From Blasia pusilla (taxonomy: Eukaryota; Marchantiophyta; Marchantiopsida; Blasiales): 64,000 bases of DNA. Location of the stretch: assembly GCA_050084515.1 (NCBI GenBank), contig CM114272.1:34286001-34350000 (forward strand). The letters are read 5' to 3'. The translations under genes and the position numbers were made by a program. The notes under the pieces are model-generated. The model searched no databases. It had not been told where the DNA came from and saw only the letters and a program-made list of their open reading frames with translations. Within the stretch, counting starts at the first letter, position 1. The number at the start of each line of letters is the position of its first letter. Of this stretch, positions 55,615-64,000 are shown piece by piece.

Positions 55615-56760
55615 ATGTTCTATTTCATAATTGAAGAATGGCATCAAAGTCAATCAAATAGAGGAAGAGATTTTTGGGTAATACCAAGACAAGAGACTTG
55701 GTGGAAGGTCATTCATAAAGACGTTTGGACTAATGATGACAATTTTCTTTACACTCACAAGAGAAGTCGATATAGAATGTCTTTTGAAAAAATTCATAAA
55801 CTAGTAGATGTGATCGAACCATTCATACCAACTATGCCAACGTAGGAGAGAGCAAGAAAAAGAGTTGAGATAGCAAAGTGTGTTGCGGTAGTTATCTATC
55901 GATTTGCCCATAATCCACCACTTTGAATCTTGAGTGACTTAGACGAGATTGGACAATCAAAAATTGTCAAATACACATCCATTATCATTGATATTCTAAC
56001 GAGTAGACATAAATTGTACGCCAAATATGTTAGATGGCCAACAATTGATGAAATGATTGAAAAAATTTGTGAAACTCCAAAAATATAAGCATATTTTTGG
56101 AGTTTCACAAATTATAAGAGCCAGACATAGATCACACAATAAACTTAAATTCAAACTTGTTGTGAAATATTTCCCAGAGCACTATAGGAATCGTCACTCT
56201 CATTATTCAATGCTTCTCCAAGGTATATGTAATGCGGATATGAAGTTTTAGGACTTTCGTTGTACTAAGCTCAAATCCACTCATGATGTTGAACATTTAA
56301 GGTAATTCACAGTGCTTCAATGCATTGAAGAGAAACAAATCCTTTCTCAACCACAAATCACATTGCCACTTGATCACGGAGAGGTTCAAGTCATTCCGCC
56401 CATAATACTTGGAGATACCGCCTATCCCGTACGACCATGGCTATTGAAGCATTTCCATCGATACCTACATCAAGGCAATCCATTTGAAAATATATTTGAT
56501 AGACATACATCAAAGGCAAGAGCCACAATAGAAAATATTTTTGGTCATTTGAAAGGAAGATAGACAATTCTATGCAATTGTCCAATGTCTTTAGAAACAA
56601 TTTCTAAAATAACGCTTGCATGTGGAATTCTGCATAATTTTGTTATCCTACATACAGAGGCCTTATTGCAAGAAATCAATCCAATGGATGATAGGATGAA
56701 TGGTGGAATTATCCAATCATAACATGTAAGTAAAACTAAGAGGAGAAGAAAAATCGCAGA
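55615..56760 (+). pseudogene. PIF/Harbinger transposase (HARBI1-like) relic
   Basis: DDE transposase of the PIF/Harbinger superfamily, broken by stops and frame changes. Recognisable order: FWVIPRQETWWKVIHKDVW, RMSFEKIHKLVDVIEPFI, VEIAKCVAVVIYRFAHNPP, IGQSKIVKYTSIIIDIL, HSHYSMLLQGICNADMKF (domain centre), then GDTAYPVRPWLLKHFHRYLH and SKARATIENIFGHLKGR, the hallmark third catalytic region of DDE_Tnp_4, and CGILHNFVILHTEALL. The first-Asp neighbourhood is scrambled next to a 23-bp palindrome. The accompanying Myb-like protein and the terminal repeats were not found. Confidence 0.88.
56064..56113. repeat. Perfect 23-bp inverted repeat inside the transposase relic
   Basis: Arms 56064-56086 and 56091-56113 are exact reverse complements around the four-base loop aagc. 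The right arm duplicates, in inverted orientation, coding sequence for CETPK of the transposase. Confidence 0.96.
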
Positions 56761-56779
56761 TAAACTAGTGTGAGCATCA

Positions 56780-58290
56780 TTTTTCCAAGAATTTTGTGAC
56801 ACACATGCTTACTTGAGCAATGATAGAGCTTGAGGTAGATCATAAATACTTATTTTTCAAAAGAAGATGTTGTTGATGATTGTCCTTCTTGCTATAAGCC
56901 AAATCCTTATTCAATAGTCAAAATGACTCTACGCAGAGATAAATGAGATTTTAATATATGTTGCATACATATACACATATCCAAAAAGAAATTAAAATGA
57001 GCTTCAAGAGCTTCTCATTATGATCATTTTGACTCTAAGAATAAGCCGTGGTGATTTGCGATGAAAAAGATATAACTATCCTAGTCTCCTACACTCTCAC
57101 AACTACTATTTTATGTAACTCATCTTAAAAAAAGGGCAAAAGAAATATCAAGAATACTTAGAGTGTCACAAAGTGGGAAATTTATATTTGAGTGCCTGTT
57201 CATTGTGAAATTTTTTGCCACCCTTTTTTAAGTATGAAAATGGAGGAAAAAAGAGGAAACAAGGCCCTCCGTTTGGGGGCTCTGTTCTGGCTAGGCCCTT
57301 GGTCCGTTACGGCTCATCTCAAATGGAGCCGGAATGGAAACTGAATATTCAGTCAATATGCCTCCAAACAGAGGTATATTGCCACCATGTGAATTGGGTA
57401 AGAATGTTTACTCCTCTACTTCATTCCGTAAAGTGCTCCGTTCAGTCACTCCAACCATCCTACACTATTACGAGAGGGGATGATTTCATGACCAATAGAG
57501 GAGGAATGGGTCCCTTCTAAACTTTTTATAATTATTAAAACCAGTATGCCGCCTTTTTAACGGATTGCAAGGTGACCCTAATTTTCTTAAGGCTAGGCTG
57601 AACCTGGGAAAACTAGAAAGTTAGGTGTGCAAAACATAGATGAGATTAGAATCTTCATTAAGTTAGCGGTCACACCAACCTCCAAAATTAAAAAGTTGGT
57701 ATTAGAATTTTGAACTAATTAAAATCACACCAATGTTGTTAAGGCCACACGGATCATTCAAGAATCTAGAAAAATAAATAATAATCACACGAACCTAAAA
57801 TTTTTGTATTAAAGGGTGAGATTAGAATGCGTCACATTAACCACGAAACCTTGTTAGTTCATGCAAACCTTGTTAAGGTCACACCAACCTTGTTAAGATC
57901 ATATTAACTTGTCATGGATGAAAATAAGTATCTCCATATAAAATTTTCATCTTACGATGCATAGAATCACACGAGCCAAAGTGATGTGCTAGATGTGCCC
58001 GGCCAAGAAAAAAATGACACTTACATGTAAGGGTGGTAACTATTATGGAGAGTGTCCTCTCATTTTGCAAACTCCTCTTTTTGTTCCAAATTAATTTAGA
58101 ATGGCACTTTAGAAATAATTATGGGAGGTAATTTAAAGAAACCACACAAGTCTGTATACCAATTGGAGGATGTGGTTTTTTTAAGTTTCTACTCCATTTG
58201 ACACGTGTCACTACTACGTGAAAAATTTAATTTCTTTTTGAAAAGTAAAAATGTTTCTTTGCTAATCTTATTTGTCAAGTCCAGTTTGAA
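56780..58290. other. AT-rich debris with short dispersed repeats
   Basis: No gene. 57640-57930 carries several copies of cacaccaaccttgttaag-like sequence. 57240-57390 has two opposed cctc(c/t)gtttggagg-like blocks that may be remnants of a small inverted-repeat element. Confidence 0.4.
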
Positions 58291-58299
58291 GGTAAAGCT

Positions 58300-59870
58300 A
58301 AATCATAGGAAAAATCCAAGAAAATTGGAGTTGTGACCCAAAGCTCAAAACTATTTAAGTGGTTTTTGGACCCGTGTGATAAGACCTTCCTCCAAAAGAA
58401 GGTCTCTCTATTTTTCATCTTGTCTAAGGATCTCATCTTGACAAGGACTTTGGGACACTTGATCTCCTAGTGTGTTTAGACTTCATGTTAGTTTCAAGAA
58501 AATTGGAGTTTTGACCACAAGCCCAAAATATTTCAATTATTTTTGGACTCGCGCAATCAGATCTTCTAGCAAAATAAGGTCTTTCCATCTTCTGTCTTGT
58601 TCAATAATCTCATCTTGACTTTAAATCTTGGACACTTGATCCCCAAGGTGCATCTAGACTTCTTGAAAAGTTTCAAGAAAACTGGAATTATGGCCAAAAA
58701 TCTCTCAAAAAGAATTCTGCAGTTTTTGGACCCGAGCAAGGAGACCTTTTAGCAAAAGAGGATCTTTCCAATTTCCATCTTGTTCAAGGACCTCATCTTG
58801 ATATGATATTTGGGACACTTGATCCTTTAGGTGTAACTAGACTTCTTGACAAGTTTCAAGTAAAATGGAGTTATGAACAATAGCTCAAAAATAATTAAGT
58901 GGTTTTTAGACACGGACGGTTTGACTCTATAGCAAAGAGGATCTTTCCAATTTCCATATTCTTCAATAACCTCATCTTGACTCGAAATTTTGGATACTTG
59001 ATTTTGAAGGTGTATCTAGGCTTCTTGAAAAGTTTCAAGTGAAATGGAGTTGTTAACAAAAGCGCAAAAATTATTAAGTGGATTTAGACCCTCCCAATTA
59101 AACCTTATATCAAAAGAGGTTCTTTTCAATTTCCATTTTCTTCATAGACCTCAAATTGAGCTTAAAATTTGGCACACTTAAGATGTATCTAGACTTCATG
59201 CAAATTTTGAAGCAAAATGGAGTTGTGCCTGAAAGCCAAATTTTATTTAAGTGGTTTCTAGATCCTCTCGATTTAATCGAGAGGGTCTAAAAACTAGAAG
59301 GTTTAATTTAAACCTTTTCGCAAAACAAGGTCTTTCCATTTTTCATCTTCTTCAAGGATCTCATTTTCACGTCAAATTAAGATACTTGATCCCTAAGGTG
59401 TATCTAGAATTCTTGGAAAATTTCAAGGAAAGTGGAGATGTGACTAGAAGCCCAAAAATATTGAAGTGGTTTTAGGACCCGCGTAATCAGACCTTCATGC
59501 AAAAGAAGGTCTTTCTATTTTTCATCCTTTTCAAGGATTTCATATTAATATAAGATTGGTGAAACTTGATCGTGAAAGTGGATCCAAGCATATTCCAAGA
59601 TTTTAAGGAAGTTGGAGTTGTGACCAAAATCCCAAACGTATTAAGATGGTTTTTGGACTCGCGCAATCAGACCTTCTAGCGAAACAAGGTCTTTCTAATT
59701 TCCATCTTGTTCAGAGATTTCATCTTGACCTGAAATTTTGGACACTTGATCCTTAAGGTGTATCTATACTTCATGAAATTTTTCAAGGAAAATAGAGTTG
59801 TGACAAAGAGCCCAAAACTCGGCAAGCTATTCGAAGGATCCTCCATTCTTTTTTTTTCTCCCAAAAATCA
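58300..59870. repeat. Tandem array, ~180-bp unit, eight to nine copies
   Basis: The element ggacacttgatc recurs at about 58453, 58630, 58813, 58992, 59171, 59380, 59570 and 59750, a spacing of 177-209 bp. Each unit also has tttttggacccg, agcaaaa(t)aaggtctttcc, catcttgttcaaggatctcatc, gtgtatctagacttc and tttcaag(g)aaaatggagttgtga. Units differ by 15-25%. There is no conserved frame. Unit size is close to one nucleosome repeat. Confidence 0.93.
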
Positions 59871-60060
59871 TAACTTGACATGAAAATTTCTCTCTCTTGG
59901 TGGTAAGGAAAGTGTTTATAACATTCTTACAAAATATTTTGGAAACTAAATATGCAAAAAAATCTTCTCTCCTTTAAACGATACTTTGCAATTTGAGCTT
60001 CAATGTAAAACATTCCTTTATTATCGAGAAATTTTCAAAAAGGAATGTCTATAACTCACA

Positions 60061-60274
60061 CTAGTAAGGTGGCCGTGCGATGCACGGAAAATAAAAAAGG
60101 TGTTTGAAGAGCTTTTGCGAGTGCACAGTCTGAGAAGGGACTAATTATACTGCATACAAATTCAAATTTTTTTCTGCCCATGGCGTATGAAATATTTTCT
60201 TGTTGCCTAGTTGCCGTGTGTCAGACAGAGAGGTGTTTGCAAATCAAGAAGGCACTCTCCAATAATAATAAAGA
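60061..60274 (-). mobile_element. Complete 214-bp mini-Helitron
   Basis: On the minus strand it starts TCTTTATTATTATTGGAGAG and ends with a 6-bp stem, 3-nt loop hairpin (CCGTGC-ATC-GCACGG, 60073-60087), then GCCACCTTA and CTAG. The flanking host bases are A and T as required. It is non-coding and related to the relics at 54.9-55.1 kb. Confidence 0.82.
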
Positions 60275-61388
60275 TACTTACAATATTCTTTACAAAAAAA
60301 ATTCATTTCAACTATTTACTTATCGATTTAACTAACTTCACCAATCACTCTCATACTCTAGGCCTATGGTTGGGTCTGGTGGGTTTAGATGTAGGCGGTA
60401 ATTTGACGCCTCAAGAGTTCTACGTAGGGTGGATCAGAAAAGAGTTTCTATTGCAATTATTGCATCCTCAAAGGAAAAGTATGAACTATCCATGCCATTA
60501 TTAATAAGTTGATAGTTGTGTAGAACAGATATAAGAACCTCATCATTACCAAGATCATCTACTAGTCCACTCTTTCAACATTTAAAGATTGTGGAGGAGA
60601 ATCCCTTCGTGGTTCACTAGACTTGGCGGAATAATCTTGAAATTCCTATCTGTGCAAAAATATGAGGGTCGTAGGTAGTGTTAGTAGAAATGTTACTTGT
60701 ATTCGTTTGGATTGAAGTCATTCGTTGTTGCTCTCAAATTCAATTTTTCATTACAGAGTTATCTTTGTCTCTTTCATAAAGCTAGGCTAAGGCTTGGATG
60801 ACACACAGGCCCCTCGGAGTAAAATTTTTCAATGTCGCCTATATGGATAGTCTACCTCCCTTTGGTGCTATATACTCCTTATAGCACATCCATAACCTCT
60901 AGGTCCTCATCTTGCACGTGGAGGTTATCTTTATGATTACCGTCATGATTTCTTCCATGTAACCTAGACTCACTACCATCTTCTACAACCCTTCTAGCTT
61001 ATTCTTGTCCAACCCTTTCAGAGAAGTATTGCTCGTACAAGAGTGCTTGTATTGATTTCCGCAAAACATTCATGTGTTCAAACCTTGAGTTTGTGTAGAT
61101 GTATACAAAATACCGGCACACTCGTCGGTCCATTTATTCTTGTTCTTATTGTGGATAAAACCATAACTACTCCAATGTTTCTCCATTAAAGAGGAAGGGA
61201 CCACTTGTGCTACTATGGACTTAGTCACAAAGTGCAATGTTGGGGCGCCTTGATCGTGCATGCTCCACCAATTGAAGGGGCTAAGTGAATCAACAACTTC
61301 CCTATCAAACTCATTCACATATAGTTCCTAATGGTTTAAAATACTGCCCAACTCTTGCAAAAAAGTACCTACATAAGAATTAGCCTCA
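60275..61388. other. No gene seen
   Basis: Short frames only. The minus-strand frame at 61070-61318 (contains LMEKHWSSYGFIHNKNKNKW) resembles a fragment of a plant transposase such as hAT, but this is too short to assign. Confidence 0.35.
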
Positions 61389-61824
61389 TGTGAGAAAACA
61401 AAAAGTAACGAAATCACTAAAATCTTTACAAAACTTGGAGATATAAAATGGCCTAGTGCGTCCGTGCGCTCACAAAAGAGCTTCGATAGAACCTGAACAT
61501 GAAGATAACTCAACATACGAGAGTGCGCTACCACTGCGGCTTTTGACTATTTCACTACTTCGGAAACTAGGGTTTTTTACCTATTTTTCTTCATTTCTAT
61601 TAATAGAATTTTTTTATATAACCCTATATTTCATCAGAGTTACCTGCACCCTGATGCAATAGAGGGTTAGATAATCCTAGAAACGCTACTCCATAAACCA
61701 CCTACGTCATATTACTATGACTCCTTTGAAGTCTACGTCGGAACCATCAATCTAGGTTTCTCCTCATACAAGGGGGCCGATCAGACTAATGGTGCTCGTA
61801 AAAGTGGACGTTGAGAATCCAACA
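61389..61824 (-). mobile_element. Second solo LTR of the Copia family
   Basis: 436 bp, reverse orientation, starts tgtgagaaaa and ends ccaaca, flanked by the perfect 5-bp target duplication cctca (61384-61388 and 61825-61829). It is more diverged from the full element than the LTRs are from each other, so it is older. The central palindrome is weakened. Confidence 0.92.
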
Positions 61825-63077
61825 CCTCAGTGACATTGAGGCCATGCATCCCATTTTAGATATTTTTTGAAATCTCTCATACACTTAGCATTTGAAGTGA
61901 CTTCTTGAATACTATCAATAAGACTGTAAGGGAGAGAATTTTGCCTAGTTACTATGTGTAATTTATTGTGGATAAGTGCCCACCGCCTAGAAATATCATC
62001 AAATATTTACAAAAAAACCTTGACACCTTTTACGTACACTAGGCCATGGAGTTATAGGAAAAGAACGGGTCTCTTCCATTATCTCAAATACACGATGATC
62101 ATTAGAAGAAATCCTTGGCTTTATGACTAGTTTTTATGACTCAGATGAATCATATATCACCATGCATGATTGGAAATGACTAGTTACTCTTGGAGAGACA
62201 AAAGCCAAGTCATATCTTCCACATAATTTGAATGACTAGCATGATTTGTTGACATGGCATGAAAATACGAGTCATATTAACATCACTACCATATCATATA
62301 GATGATATGGCAAGTGATTTGATGACATGGACCAAATGACAAAAGATTTCCAACCATATGCCCCATCCTCCATCCGTTTATCCATTCGTCCATCCATTAT
62401 TTTAGTCCATGTGCCCCATCTTCCATCCATTACTTCCTTCCATATGTCGCATCGACTATCTGGATCCCTTCCATGCATCTTCCATCCGTCCATGCGCTCC
62501 ATCCTTCATCCTTCCATCAACTCCTTCTCCATTCACATTCCATCAATTGATCCCATTCGTCAACCCCATCCATTCTTCTCCCTCCAAACTCCATCTATCA
62601 ACCTTGCTCCATCCATTAATCCCATCCGTCCATGCATTCCATCCTCCATCTATTTATGAACTCCGTCTCCATCCATCCATCAATCAATGCTCTCAACCTT
62701 GCACGGAAACAGACAAGTCCGTACATGTCCTCGATATGTCGGTCTGCATCAGAGCCCGCCCAAAGCCGCCCTTAAGCCCGCCACCTCGACTCGGGCTGAC
62801 AAAGCCCACACCGGCTGCGTGGCCCGTATGGTGGGCTAGGAAAGGGTATGCGCGGGTTGGGGCGGGCAGGCGCAGGCTTGGGGTGAATAGGCACCAAGAT
62901 TGCACAGAAATGGACAAGTCCGTCCGTGGGACAAATATGATCACGGATATGGAAAATTGGTCACGAGCAAGGGTTTTTTTGGGCCCTGTTCGACTGAATA
63001 GGCCCCATCCACGGGGACTAGTGTGGGCTCCAATGAAGGGTGTGGACCATAATCGTAACGCGGGTTTTTTTGGGCAC
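61825..63077. other. Mixed repeats, CACTA-like fragment
   Basis: 62108-62330 matches the CACTA-like end at 63319 on (shared agaagaaatccttg, tatgactag, aaaagccaagtcatat), but its terminus reads CATTA. 62697-62722 and 62904-62930 are a short direct repeat (tgcac.gaaa..gacaagtccgt). No gene is supported; a long frame at 62409-63134 is low-complexity and runs into the LTR fragment. Confidence 0.55.
62350..62690. repeat. CCAT-rich simple-sequence tract
   Basis: Degenerate tandem ccat/tccatc motifs for about 340 bp (for example ccatccgtttatccattcgt). It gives spurious open frames rich in Ser, Ile, Pro and His. Confidence 0.85.
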
Positions 63078-63317
63078 GGATTCTCAACATCCACTTCTCT
63101 AAGCACTATTAATCTGATCGGCCCCCTTGTATGAGGAGAAGCCTAGATTGATGGTTCCGACTTTGACGTCGGGGGAATCATAGTAGTATGACGTAGGTGG
63201 TTTATGGAGTAGCATTACTAAGACTATCAATGATGCAATAGAGGGAAAATTTTTTCTATTAATAGAAATAAATAAAAATAAATAAAAAACCCTAATTTCC
63301 CGAGTAGTGAAATAGTC
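63078..63317 (+). mobile_element. Truncated LTR of the Copia family
   Basis: Starts GGATTCTCAACATCCAC, lacking the first few bases, and stops mid-LTR at aaatagtc, where a CACTA terminus begins. The central palindrome is deleted except for one half-arm (gatgcaatagaggg near 63230). Confidence 0.88.
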
Positions 63318-63318
63318 A

Positions 63319-64000
63319 CACTAGAAGAAATCCTTGTTTATGACTAGGTTTTATTACTCATATGAGTCATATATTACATTCCATGATTTACCATGACTAA
63401 TGACTATTTTAGACACAAAAGCCAAGTCATATTTGTTTGAGGACTAGGCTAACTAGGATGGTATGCTTAAGAGGATATTGGTACATGACTACAAGTAGTA
63501 GTCATAAGGCCATGACTGACACGTCATTGTGTAGACATGGAAGTAGGACAAGTCACTATATGATATGGACAAATGTCTGTAACATGTCATAGATGACGTG
63601 GACTAGGGAATCAAATAACTGGTCTACTCATATGTGAGTATCATCCTAGTCATGAGGAATGACTACTTGAGTCATATTATGTGGGACGACGAGGTGATTT
63701 GGCAAAGAAGGTCCAATGACATTGTAACATCTATATTTGAAATTTTAGTAATTTCAAATTAATCGAATTTTCATGACTCTGCAAGTCGTTACATTTTCGG
63801 ATGCAATTGGAGGTAACAACTCATTTAGTCATAGAAATGTATCCAATAACTGGGCTCGATCCACCTAGTTATGATCCATGACTTGACTAGTCATTGTGCT
63901 TGACTAACTGAGTAAGGAAAATATCACTAAACGAGTTTTTTGGAAGGTTGTAGTCATTACATTTGAACTAATTTAGTCATACTTATATGACTCAATGAGT
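63319..64000 (+). mobile_element. CACTA-like DNA transposon terminus
   Basis: Begins CACTAGAAGAAATCC, close to the plant CACTA/EnSpm terminal repeat (CACTACAAGAAA). The following 680 bp is packed with ATGACT/AGTCAT motifs in both orientations, as expected of CACTA subterminal repeats. The element runs off the window. The three bases before it (tca) would be one target-duplication copy. No transposase sequence is in view. Confidence 0.7.

Noticed and set aside
62409-63134. 241-codon plus-strand frame
   Set aside because: Made of a CCAT simple-sequence tract and a fragment of the Copia LTR; its C-terminus equals LTR sequence also seen at 6364-6420.

Overview
The window looks like nuclear DNA of a land plant, most likely a non-seed plant such as a bryophyte; the clade is a guess from general style. 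The evidence is spliced genes with GT..AG introns, a UTP11 gene, a GT92 galactan-synthase-like gene, a small plant-type membrane protein, and plant-style Ty1-copia, Helitron, Harbinger and CACTA elements. No tRNA, rRNA or CRISPR was seen.

Layout. 1-7.2 kb holds degenerate coding scraps, exon-like tandem repeats and a reversed solo LTR. 7.2-12.2 kb is a complete but coding-dead Copia element with target duplications. 12.6-14.3 kb is a tandem repeat field. 14.3-20.5 kb is mostly unassigned, except for an intronless GT92 gene at 17.4-18.9 kb. 20.5-21.4 kb is a long-TIR non-autonomous DNA element. 24.2-29.2 kb is a decayed Helitron encoding RepHel on the minus strand. 32.8-54.7 kb is the gene island: UTP11 (+), a 96-residue membrane protein (+), a UPF1-like helicase on the minus strand with an internal stop, and a very large nine-exon minus-strand gene. 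54.8-64 kb returns to transposon debris: two complete mini-Helitrons, a Harbinger transposase relic, a ~180-bp tandem array, another solo LTR, a truncated LTR, and the end of a CACTA-like element that runs off the window.

The most interesting object is the minus-strand gene at 51954-41101. Nine exons join without a stop or a phase conflict into a predicted 2,564-residue protein. It carries an SF2 DEVH-box RNA helicase resembling Spindle-E/TDRD9, about 1,260 residues I cannot assign, a Toprim-like DUF3854-type domain, and a C-terminal DEDDy 3'-5' exonuclease. An SF1B UPF1-like helicase follows about 0.5 kb downstream on the same strand. SpnE/TDRD9-type helicases, Mut-7/Nibbler/WRN-type exonucleases and Armitage/SDE3/UPF1-type helicases all recur in small-RNA and transposon-silencing pathways. 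One hypothesis is therefore a plant RNA-surveillance or transposon-control locus. The function is inference; the domain order and exon joins are read from the sequence.
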